Below are positions 10,001 to 18,840 of a stretch of DNA of 25,927 nt, piece after piece. This DNA is from Pleurobrachia bachei (Eukaryota; Ctenophora; Tentaculata; Cydippida; Pleurobrachiidae), in NCBI GenBank assembly GCA_000695325.1, contig AVPN01000325.1, forward strand, positions 35,934-61,860. The letters are read 5' to 3'. The notes beneath the pieces were generated by a model, which ran no database searches, had not been told where the DNA came from, and worked only from the letters and a program-made list of their open reading frames with translations. Each line of letters begins with the position of its first letter. Positions within the stretch are counted from its first letter, which is position 1. The translations under genes were made by a program, and so were the position numbers.

Positions 10001-12415
10001 CGATCACTTGCTTTTTAACTAGACAAGACGTATATTTTGCTAATGACCCCCTTATCTACAGATACCGAAGAGAGACTGAAGCTCTGAAAGATGTTTTAGC
10101 GTCCTATCAGAACAGTAACCATGGTAATGGTAATGCAGATAACGATGTGACTCACAAGATCTCTGAATACGAAACAACAATCGCGGACTATGAGGTAAGA
10201 TTCAAATGAACACAACATGTGATAAGTTGCCATAGTGACCCCATACATCCCGATTCAGGCTGACAATTCGTGACATATGTTAATTTCAATTTCAGGTGCA
10301 GGTGACGATGTTGAAAAAGAACATCAGTGATCTTCATAGTCAACTGCACAACACGTATGATGAGAGGCAGAAGGTTATCGAGAAAGCTCAGGGTCAGATT
10401 GCCGTCTATCAGCGCCGTCTTGATCAAATGAACTCTAGGGTCGAGGATGCTAAGGCCTCAGCTTCCAAGGTAAATGTCAACTGATAACTTGCTGATAATA
10501 TAAGCCAGTGCAACTGATATTTTGCTAATCAGACTGCCATTTTGAGAATGCTCTATTTCAAATGACTTTGTTTTCAGGAGGCAGACTCTTTCAAAGAAGC
10601 CAAGAGACAGTACCAGCGGCAGATAACCATGCTACAAGACCAGATTCAAGACACCCAGACGGCAGGTGAAAACTACGCTTTGAAACAGCGGGTTGCTAAG
10701 ATGGAGGCGATCCCCCCCCCTCTGGCCTTAATGCACAAGTTAGATTGTACCTCCTCCGAAATAAGTTGTGCTTAGACACTGAACTTCATATATAATCTGT
10801 TTTACTGGCCCTATTATGCCTAAGTTTCTGTGTTTCCTGCAGCTGACGAGGTTCTGGCAGCAGAGATGAAGCTGGAAAAGGTTCAACATGAGCTGCTTGC
10901 TAAGATCGAACAGAACTCCTCCATACAAAATGAGGTAAGTGTCCTCTCTCTCTCCTTCGAAAACTCCAAAAAGGAACTTATATGATTGTAACAATTTCAA
11001 CCGTACTGGAGGCCTGGAGGGAATCATGAATGAATGCGTGTCTTTACCTTGGGCATGTTTTACTTTCTTCTGACATGTCTTGTCTCTTCTCATCAGGTGA
11101 AGTGTTTGAAGCTGGAGATAGAGGGAGCAGGAAGTGACAATAACCAGCTAAAAGATTTGGAACAAAAACTGGCAGCAAAACAGGGAGAAGTTGAGGATGC
11201 CCTCTATAGAGTTCGAAGGTTTGTGAAAAGAAATCTTTCATTAGTTTATTGAAAAGACCACCAATTTATTGAATCAATGAATTGGCCAACCGGCTGTTTT
11301 TAAATCGCATAGTAATAGTATTTTGTCACTGCAACTTATCATTCGTTTAGACAAAACTTTTGTAACTAGACAAGTATAACATATATATGACCCCTTATCT
11401 GCAGATACCAGAGGGAGACTGAAGCTCTGAAAGATGTCCTGGCGTCCTATCAGAACAGTAACCATGGTAATGGTAATGCAGATAACGATGTGACACACAA
11501 GATCTCTGAATATGAAACAACCATAGCCGACTATGAGGTTAGATTCAAACATGAACACCATCTGATTCCTGACATAGGCGGATAAATTAAAGTTACAATT
11601 AGTGACACGTGTCAATTAATTCAGGTACAGGTGACGATGTTGAAAAAGAACATCAGTGATCTTCATAGTCAACTGCACAACACGTATGATGAGCGACAGA
11701 AAGTTATTGAGAAAGCTCAGGGTCAGATTGCCGTTTACCAGCGGCGTCTTGATCAGATGAACTCTAGGGTCGAGGATGCTAAGGCATCAGCTTCCAAGGT
11801 AATTGCCAACTGAAATATCGCTGTAAATATAAGCCAGTGCAACTGATACCTTGCAGATCAGACTATCAGTTTGCCATGATTTTATTTCAATAGACCTTGT
11901 TTTCAGGAGGCAGAATCTTTCAAAGAAGCCAAGAGACAGTACCAGCGACAGATAACCATGCTACAAGACCAGATTCAAGACACCCAGACGGCAGGTGAAA
12001 ATTACGCTTTGAAACAGCGGGTCGCTAAGATGGAGGCGATATTGGGAGAGCAGAGAGGGAGTAAGGAGCTGCAGGGGAAGTTTGAAATGGCGGTGAAACG
12101 AGCTGATCATCTGCAGGAACAGGTCAGAAATGAGAGGAATGAATTGTAATTGCATGTCAACTGTTATTGGATAAAATGTGTTCATAAGAACCAACTCACT
12201 CCTCGTATACATCTTCAGAGCACTAACCCAGATTAACTATCTTACAGGTTGACAAGATGAGAAAGACAAACAAGAGGATGCAGAAAACGGTTGAGGAGTT
12301 GTGGACGGAGAACACACAACTTCTCAAGGATTTGAATCGTACCACGGGTGGGGGAATGGTCAAGTCTCCCAGCAGAGACAGTATACCGAATGTCATAGAA
12401 ACGGCCCAAGTATAA
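1089..12415 (+). CDS. Giant coiled-coil protein (multi-exon gene)
   Basis: I read coding exons at 1089-1233, 1387-1493, 1659-1754, 1956-2105, 2740-8337, 8450-8537, 9438-9529, 9700-9821, 10062-10194, 10296-10469, 10578-10665, 10843-10934, 11097-11218, 11405-11537, 11625-11798, 11907-12122 and 12248-12415 (TAA 12413-12415). All junctions are GT..AG with matching phase. The first in-frame ATG is at 1113, giving about 2557 residues if every exon is used; earlier coding exons outside the window cannot be excluded. The protein is almost entirely charged heptad coiled coil, rich in E, K, L and Q. It has Ser/Pro linkers near residues 177-205, a poly-proline stretch near 511-558, a Ser-rich break near 1306-1370 and an SPSSPRSPR motif near 1675. 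I see no motor, actin-binding or membrane domain. It resembles cytoskeletal, Golgi or centrosome scaffolds in composition only, and I cannot name an orthologue. The exon at 10578 uses a non-obvious donor (see the duplication entries). Confidence 0.85.
2204..2708. mobile_element. 505-bp hAT-like foldback element (MITE) in an intron
   Basis: The terminal inverted repeats are about 42 bp: the left end at 2204-2245 starts CAGGGGGGGCTCAACACC, and the right end at 2666-2708 is its reverse complement apart from the second base, one extra G and one internal mismatch. The element is flanked by a 7-bp direct repeat CTTTACT (2197-2203 and 2709-2715), or 7 of 8 if one more base is counted. The CAGGG start and roughly 8-bp duplication match hAT transposons. 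No transposase frame is present, so it is non-autonomous. The motif CCTAACTGT or close variants occurs six times in both orientations (2220, 2243, 2315, 2613, 2630, 2683), like subterminal transposase-binding repeats. It lies wholly inside the intron before the giant exon. Confidence 0.75.
2611..2640. repeat. Perfect 30-nt palindrome inside the hAT-like element
   Basis: The two arms of 14 nt (starting CGACAGTTAGGCGC) are exact reverse complements separated by AA. Each arm carries one copy of the CCTAACTGT motif found at the element ends. It could be a paired transposase-binding site or a transcript hairpin. The sequence alone does not decide. Confidence 0.85.
2740..8337 (+). CDS. 5.6-kb intronless central exon of the coiled-coil gene
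   Basis: The exon is open for 1866 codons between acceptor CCCTTAG at 2739 and donor AGG|GTGAGT at 8337/8338. It begins and ends in phase 0, so it could be skipped without a frameshift. It encodes most of the rod. The N-terminal part has a Ser/Pro linker and then heptads. Nucleotides 3796-3938 encode runs of proline of the kind bound by SH3, WW or EVH1 domains (inference). Nucleotides 6180-6375 and 7289-7330 encode Ser-rich, Pro- and Arg-containing breaks that are plausible phosphorylation sites. The neighbouring exons are only 88-174 bp, so the contrast in exon size is marked. Several long frames on the opposite strand are shadows of this repetitive coding. Confidence 0.9.
8690..9060. repeat. 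TCTCTG/TCTCTTT simple-repeat array
   Basis: This is a long pyrimidine-rich array built on TCTCTG hexamers, with TCTCTA and TCTTTT variants and one near-perfect run from about 8926 to 9056. It lies in the intron between the exons ending at 8537 and starting at 9438. It gives long artificial Ser/Leu/Val frames that are not genes. The equivalent intron of the downstream duplicate (10731-10842) lacks it entirely. Confidence 0.95.
9095..9345. repeat. GATCTGATC minisatellite
   Basis: This is a degenerate tandem repeat with a unit of roughly 25-30 bp built around TGGGGTGATCTGATC. I count about eight or nine recognisable copies, some with GGATCTG or GATCTGG variants. It follows the TCTCTG array directly and belongs to the same intronic insertion. 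Confidence 0.8.
10731..12040 (+). repeat. Tandem segmental duplication, copy B (exons at 10843-12122)
   Basis: The second copy carries exons 10843-10934, 11097-11218, 11405-11537, 11625-11798 and 11907-12122. Lengths of the first four are exactly those of copy A (92, 122, 133 and 174 bp). In the 133- and 174-bp exon pairs I count 21 nucleotide differences in 307 positions but only one amino-acid change (Arg to Gln). The introns are recognisably related but heavily diverged, with indels. The last exon is complete here and joins to the terminal exon at 12248. The pattern is duplication followed by selection on protein sequence, or two diverged alleles placed in tandem by assembly. Confidence 0.9.
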
Positions 12416-12571
12416 AGCGAACTTTTTTAACCGAACTGATTCAGATATGTCTGAAATGTTTTTCTGACATGCTGTAAAAATGTAAATTCTAAACTTACTC
12501 CATTTTAATTTTACACAAGTTACCCATTTGGTCATTATTTGGCTACACTATAACAGTAGCAGTGGATGTGA

Positions 12572-12578
12572 TATAAAA
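12572..12578 (+). promoter_or_regulatory. Candidate TATA box for the Ig/Kazal gene
   Basis: TATAAAA lies 66 bp before the ATG at 12644, within the 228-bp gap after the coiled-coil gene's stop. Spacing suits a core promoter with a short 5' leader. This is motif evidence only. Confidence 0.4.
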
Positions 12579-12643
12579 AGGAAGGATGCATCTTAATTAG
12601 GCAATTACTGGGCAATCGAATCGGGATCAGTATACATTTCGCA

Positions 12644-14897
12644 ATGTCTCCGATAATTTTCCTTCTCTTCCTCTGCTATTCCACGCATTCCTTAGAAGTA
12701 GAAAACATTGCCCCATTATTGGTGAGGTGCTCCAGTGAGGGTCCCAACTTCTGGTGCTTGTCCTGCTACAATGCCCAGATCTGCACCGCCATTGTCCCTC
12801 GAGCATTCGACATCTGCAACATCACAGATTGCATCAGGAGAAAGCAGATTCCTTTCCGAGTCCCAGATGAGAGTGCGTTATCACCCCCCAATATCACTTT
12901 CCCGGAGTACCTCCTGAAGTTTGAGGGTGACCCAGTGGATATTGTGTGTGCGGTAGAGGGTATGATGGAGCCTCCCGTAGTAACGCTCTCCGATCCAACC
13001 GCGGAGCACTCATGGGGCCACCAGCAAACTGGACGTCAACAAAACAGAGCATTCATTGAGGATCAGTCGTCAAGTTTGAAGATTCTAAAGACTCACCGGA
13101 AGCACAAGATCAAGATTCCAATGAGTGTTTTGGATCCTACAGTTGAGGAGCAGTTAGCAGCCTTAAATGAGCTTCACAACAGGTGAGTGGCAGGAACTGA
13201 CCAAACACAACAGGTAATATAAGTTATTGTGAGTGGAATTTAAATTTTTTACCCCCTGTCTATGTGCTAACCCTGACCCTATTTGCAAACATGTGTCATT
13301 TAAACTCGAATATACAACCACTCACATCTCCAGGTACGGTGATTTGGACGGAGAAGCTGCTACAGAGGTGAAGAAGGAACACATGGACAAGACGAAGATA
13401 GACAGTACAGCGAGATCTGGTAACACCGTCACCTACCGCCGGAAGATCAACTATGCTACAGTCCAAGATACTGGAAATTACACATGCACTGGAAAATCAG
13501 GAAACAGGGTCACAGTAAAGACACTGTTCCTAAATGTAACACGGGATGTGTGTGGTGATTGCCATAAACACACAGTTCAGCAGATTTGCGGAAGCGACTG
13601 TATGGATTACTCAAGCTTCTGTGATTTGAAAAGGACAGCGTGTCTGAGTGGAGTCCCAATATCCCCTCGATCTTTTTGGAATTGCTCCTATACCAACCAA
13701 GTTGAGAGAGATCAGGAGGTGCTACAGTTACAGGGGTTCAACACTATTCTAACGGGTGCGACTACTGAGTTGGAGCTGTATTGTGGGATAACGTCAATGT
13801 GGGGCAGGGGCAGGGAGATCCATTGGATGAAAAATGGAGAACCACTGATTGTAAGTGGGGCACCGGTTAGTGGGAACAAGCTGCATGTACCAAATGCAGG
13901 CAAGAAATGGGCTGGTGAATACTTCTGTTACTATGATAGTTGTGAGAGGATTGAGTCCAATTGCCATGTCCAATCGAGTTGGTCACCCGACCTATAATGT
14001 CCGTCCCGGACTCAGATAAATAGAGAGTGGCTGTTCAGCGATGGTAGTTTAGGAAGTGGCAGGTTCGCAAGAAGATTCTCAAGTGCTTCTAGATGTAAGG
14101 AAACCTTAGCCAAGGACTGTAATTCATTCACCTGGACACTATACGGCTATTTCTCAACTTGCTCCAACTCGTCCGACTACCTCTGTCTGAGCTCGGTAAC
14201 ACTGCTGCACAAGGATGTAAGGGGGAGTTTGAACCTGGGTCCGGGGCTTTTCCTTAGTGTGGGGGAGCAGATTAGAGAACCGGTTCATGGGAGGCCCATG
14301 CATCTCGCCCTGGAAGGAGTTACTGTGTACTATGATGGGGAAACCATGTTCGTTCTTCTCAGGTATATTGATTAGTAGAGACTATAGAGTATTCATTGTG
14401 TTGTCAGTCTGTCATCTAATGTCTGTCCGATTCATTCTAGTTTCCCCTAATTTGTATCACCCCTCCTTCTCCCCCAACACAGGGACAGTGTCACACTCCT
14501 ATGGGATGGATTATCTCTCACCGTGGTAACACCCCACGAAGAGCGGCTATGTGGAACATGTGGGTCTCCCCTCAGTGCCTCCGAAATGCTAAAACAGAAT
14601 ACGCTCCAAATCGATGTGGCACAACTCCGTGCCTCCTTGGCATTCGAGAGGTCTGACACCTTCGCCTGGTGTGACATGACAGTTGACGAACCAACACAAT
14701 CCACCACTGAGCAGTGTGGGCTAGTCTGTGGAAGCACCCTGACCCCGCTGGAGAGTTGTAACAGTGCCATGTACCTAGCTGCGTGTCAGACGTGTTCCAT
14801 AGAACCGTGTGAGGCGCTCAGGATAGCACATATTAGGTGTAGAACCATGGACGTTAATATTGACATTTCTGAGCTGACGTGTGGTCATCATGTTTAG
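12644..14897 (+). CDS. Secreted Ig-Kazal-Ig protein with C-terminal VWD-like part; in-frame TAA
   Basis: Exons are 12644-13182, 13334-14362 and 14483-14897 (TAG), with phase 2 at both introns; together they make 661 codons. The ATG is followed by a signal peptide (IIFLLFLCY core, residues 4-12). A Cys-rich N-terminus comes next, then an Ig-like domain ending in the DTGNYTC motif. A Kazal-like module spans about residues 253-293 (ICGSDC..YSSFC..TAC), with one extra cysteine where the family usually has Gly. A second Ig domain follows (LYC..W..AGEYFC, to about 378). The last third contains V.YYDGE...VTLLWDG...RLCGTC, the pattern of the second half of a von Willebrand D domain (CGLCG-type site at 546-549), followed by a Cys-rich tail. 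No transmembrane helix is seen, so it is probably extracellular. TAA at 13995-13997 (codon 401) interrupts a frame otherwise open from 13334 to 14362. Without readthrough, editing or a tiny intron, only the first 400 residues are made. Confidence 0.75.
13995..13997 (+). other. In-frame TAA inside the Ig/Kazal/VWD gene
   Basis: The stop sits between the second Ig domain and the VWD-like part. The same frame stays open for another 121 codons up to a good donor (14362/14363), which joins in phase to the last exon. A 48-nt intron from 13968 or 13978 to an AG at 14015 or 14025 would remove the stop in frame, but both donors are weak and the intron would be unusually short. A true stop, with the downstream part being a decayed or separate exon set, is also possible. 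Confidence 0.6.
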
Positions 14898-15103
14898 AGA
14901 GACAGAGATCTGATGATACAATAATACCTTCAGATTGTTATCATCTGTTGGGTATGTTCACCAGCGTCCCTTGAAACAATAATATACTTAGTCACTTATA
15001 TTAGTCGCCTTCTAATTATAATGGAGATTGTGAATTTATTAAGGTTGAATTCATAACTTTCTAACTAAGCTTCTATCGATTTCGTCATTTAGACGGGCAA
15101 GGC

Positions 15104-15109
15104 AATAAA
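15104..15109 (+). terminator. Polyadenylation signal AATAAA for the Ig/Kazal gene
   Basis: A canonical AATAAA lies 207 bp after the TAG at 14895-14897. No better signal is closer; CAATAAT variants near 14920 and 14980 are weaker options. Confidence 0.4.
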
Positions 15110-15504
15110 TGCTCTTGGAATCGGAAAACAATGAATCTCATCTAACGCACCAGTTACAGATTGATACCCTGATATCCGGGGACGTTCCCTGATGGCCGGG
15201 CACGCAGAAGGTTCTGTGGAAACCATGTGGGAGTGCTGCACGTCACGTAAATTAAACAGAAAGTGGCACGGTTCAGCACTCACTTGCATCCCGGCCATCA
15301 AGGGAACTGATGCTTGGGAATCTCAAACTGGTGCCTAACGATATCACATCTTGTAACCAACTCTCTCGATGTTTAAACAAGGAGGCCCAATCCCCTTGCC
15401 AATTCATGTTCCCTGGCTAGTGCCAAAAGAATTCGGCATTCGGCATTCGGAGCTGGCTGTAAAAACGATGAATCTCATTTCATTGCCCCGACTCACATGA
15501 TGCT

Positions 15505-15740
15505 GATTGTCTATTGTTTCAAGCAGTGGTGTTGGAGGTCTAGAAATTGCCTTCTCCTCCTCGGCGTGTTCCTGGGAAGTATATTCATTACGAGCTCTAG
15601 TCGCACGTGGATCTTCGTACACGTTAACACTAACTAAAGGGTGTCCACTTCCGAAGTATCTTCTTATGATATACGACACACATGAAGTACGTGTGTATAT
15701 TCTTTGTGGCAGAAATGAGAGCTATCATCCCGGAATCTCA
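15505..15740 (-). CDS. Possible isolated exon, unknown protein
   Basis: On the minus strand a frame is open from about 15740 down to a strong donor, CAT|GTGAGT at 15505/15504. The encoded segment has varied, protein-like composition (for example YEDPRATRARNEYTSQEHAE and SRPPTPLLETIDNQ), reminiscent of a disordered or cytoplasmic tail. I could not find a confident acceptor, start codon or partner exon, and I recognise no domain. It may be chance, since the plus strand is also open here. Confidence 0.2.
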
Positions 15741-16563
15741 TCTGTATAGATCTTCTGGTGTGGTTAACCGCAAGGATAATTGTTGTTGTCGCCCAAGATT
15801 CATGAAGTAGTGACGTGGAATTCTATATGACGAATTAAAGACAGCTTTGTGGCCTGCAAATTATGGGCTCCATGTGTACAGTGAGATCAGATGTTTCAGA
15901 CATCATGTAAAATTATGATGGGTTGTGGGCTCGATTCATAAATCTGATATACAAAACCACCGTTTTCTGGGATGGCTTTACGCATCTTAGCTAGTCTGGC
16001 GACACCAAATCAGTCTCAGAAGTCTTTAGGAGCTTGACAATGTTTTTTAGAATAAAAAGAAAGTATGAACAATTCAAAGTCATGCGAACCTTGCTACCTT
16101 CCTGTTTTCCATCGTATGATCATCTTATCAAGCACTAGCAACTAGTAGTGGCTAATTTAGATCCAAAAAGGAAGCTTCTTTAATATCCTATACAATGTAT
16201 AGTCTTGCTGTAATGCTGTATCTCTCCAATCTCAATAACCATTTCCGTTAATCATGGCCAGTACTAATGTATCTCTCTGAGCTGTTAATTGTTATCTGTC
16301 TGCTGGTATCTCTCTCTGATATATCTGTCAATAGCAAACTATAATGATCTGAGAGAGAGAGGGATGTGACTAAATATATATATCTCGAGCTCCACGTGCA
16401 CACATCTTGGTCCTAGCTTAAATAGTGATAAAATCATCTATGCATTACAACACGCAGGCAGTAAGCACCCGGGAAGAGAAATAGACTAGAGAGAATGGGA
16501 TAGAGAGCTAGAGATATTTCTGGAAAGGGGGAAGCTAACGGGTTTAGATAACCGGCAGGACAG

Positions 16564-16571
<8 letters not shown>

Positions 16572-16613
<42 letters not shown>
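16572..16613. repeat. GA dinucleotide microsatellite
   Basis: A nearly perfect GA run of about 20 units, preceded by a short TATATA tract and followed by GATAGA. It is an ordinary simple repeat between genes. Confidence 0.95.
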
Positions 16614-16618
<5 letters not shown>

Positions 16619-17878
16619 AACTAGAGAGTGATAGTAAATAAACGCCTATTAGGACACATGCACCTTGTTCTTTATGGGAGAGCTGTGAATAACATAGTTG
16701 TCTATTTCGGCACTTTTTACTCCTCTCAGCAAATTGTTTTATTTTTCTATCGATAGATCTGAATTCCTGTTGTTGTTCGTGTTTCTTGAAATTGAAAAGT
16801 TAAAAACCGTTTTAGAGACATTAGTGGTTAGTTATCTTCCATCCGATCATCCAATTCTTTCTATCTTTCTATCTCTTTAGTTTTACAGATATCGGCATCG
16901 ATCCTAACTTGTTCCATGGCTACTTGTTCTGTTGTTAATTCTTGTTCCACATGACTTCTTGTTCTATTGTCAATGCTACTCCCAGCTGCACCTGGCATTG
17001 TAATTAGATGTGGTGGGTGTCCAGTATATGGCAGGTACCAGTATTCAGTACCAGTATTCAGTAAATACAGTAATTTGTGGCACACACAACTCGACCCTGA
17101 TCTGCTCCTGTAAATGTTAGAGAGTGGAAGAGAGAGTAGGAGATAGAGATAGAGAAAATGAGAGCGAAAGTTGATAAGAAATTGAATGAAAGGAAGGATG
17201 TTTGATTAGTTCGATAGCTCAGTAACGAGCTAGTTAGCGAAATGTTGTTTGTTTGATTCTCTAAGTGAATAGCCAATTTGAAAAAAAGATGACATGCCCC
17301 ATTATGGTAACCGTTTTGTTTTCGCTTTTAATTCGAATCTCCCATCTACGGATACATGCATATTTTATGAGCTTCAAACTCTATAAATAGCGTTTAGAAG
17401 GAGACAGATCGTTAGATAGCTTGTTCAACGAGTTGTTGACTCTCTTTTCTGTATATCCCACTCTCTTTGGTCAAAAACACGTAATTGGTACGTGAAAGAG
17501 AGGAATCAACCAATCAGTAGATAGTCAAATTCTTCTTGGCAATGGCCAATGCTTCTTGGCAATTCTTCTTGTCAATTCATAACTCTAATGAGTATCGTGG
17601 TGATTGCCACCCATTGTTTAGTAACAATACCCTTATAGCAGCTATTTGCCCCCGTATCTCTTCCTTTCTCCCTCTCTCTCTCTCTCTCTCTCTCTGTCTC
17701 CTTCTATAATACGTCTCTGTCTCTCTCCCTGTCTCTCTCCCCATCTTTCTCCCTATATGTCTCTCTACCTATAGCCTCACTCAGCTCACTAGACACTAGT
17801 CATCATTATAACTAGCTTCTCTGTAACCTAGTGTTCACAGATGGTCCAATATGATAGAGCATAGAGGCTTTGGTATCC

Positions 17879-17929
17879 TATCTCTGTCTTGAAGCTGACC
17901 TATCTCTGTCTTGAAGCTGACCTATCTCA
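17879..17929. repeat. 22-bp tandem pair plus partial copy
   Basis: The unit TATCTCTGTCTTGAAGCTGACC occurs twice in direct succession from about 17879 and is followed by the first few bases of a third copy. It is a recent local duplication without other features. Confidence 0.8.
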
Positions 17930-18840
17930 ACAGCTAGTAACCATCAACTAATACATATGTATATGTGACAACTCTCAAGCTGTCTCGGATATTATGACGT
18001 GCAGAGAAACATATATATCGGGTTTAGGAGAAGAGAAAATATAGACAGAGACGAGACTCTATCTGAGAGGGAGAGAGATAGAGACAGTGAGAGAGGGGGA
18101 AGTCAGGGACAGGTAAACTTGTGACATGTTTTGTGCCCTGACTCTCCCGGCAGTATATTGTTGAGTACCTGACATGTCATACACAGTATCAATTACTCTC
18201 CAGTGTCCTGTTCTGTTAACTAAATCTTTCTTTATCTCTCTCTCTCTTTTATCTCTCTCGCTCTCTCTTTCTTTCTTCTACCGTGGGAGCTTTGCGTCAT
18301 GTTGCACAGCTGGCAAAAGCATCCCTCTTTCTACACATGTTCCCTCTCTCTATCTGGATGAGCTCTTTAATTAGGGACGCATGTGGCCCTGAGAGCAATT
18401 GCAATAGGTAGGAAAAATATTACAGCCCATGCTACACGTGCTAGCGGATAATTTAGCGGATCTTTAATATCTAGGTTTATTGCATTGGAGCTGTTAGCTT
18501 TCTCTCACCAACGTGATCTTCTAGATCTTAGTCGAGTTGTGGCCGTGGCTGAGGATCCCATTTTCTAATTTTGTAAAAGGCAGCATTTCATAATCTCATA
18601 TGATCAGATGAGTTAGTGGCATGCACCGAGTCGCTCCATACGCTTTGAGGCAGGTGTGAGAAATATAGGCTTCTGCTCTTGGCGAATGATTCCTGCGCAG
18701 TCATAATCCATTGTGAGGTAGATCTCGTCGTACAAGTGATCATCCCTGCTTTGCCTTGTTCGACCCTTCTTCCTCCTAAAAGAGTTTGAACAAACCAATC
18801 CCTGCTGTAATTGTTATAGCACACTACTTTTTCTCAAGGC

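Larger units (their letters stand above)
8570..10711 (+). repeat. Tandem segmental duplication, copy A (exons at 9438-10665)
   Basis: Copy A holds part of one intron and five exons (9438-9529, 9700-9821, 10062-10194, 10296-10469 and 10578 onward) that recur with identical lengths in copy B at 10731-12040. Homology starts in the intron at 8570 (CAAGTTAGATTGTACCTCC is exact in both) and stops inside the fifth exon at 10711. Copy A is longer because its first intron carries a satellite island of about 750 bp. Its last exon has lost its normal 3' end and runs into the duplicated intron, with a TAG about 60 nt past the junction. Exon use therefore needs the earlier CAG|GTGAAA donor at 10665/10666 or skipping. 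Confidence 0.9.
14898..18840. other. Gene-poor interval of 3.9 kb rich in simple repeats
   Basis: I find no gene I can defend here. It contains the 3' end of the Ig/Kazal gene and an inverted pair near 15187-15201 and 15291-15306 (TCCCTGATGGCCGGG and its near reverse complement). There is also a GA array, TC-rich tracts at about 17660-17770 and 18225-18275, a 22-bp tandem pair, and purine-rich GAGA stretches around 18040-18100. One possible minus-strand exon is listed separately. Upstream exons or regulatory DNA of the GPCR could lie in its right-hand part. Confidence 0.5.

Noticed and set aside
18588-18824. Minus-strand frame just upstream of the GPCR
   Set aside because: No domain or splice partner; the position fits GPCR upstream DNA.
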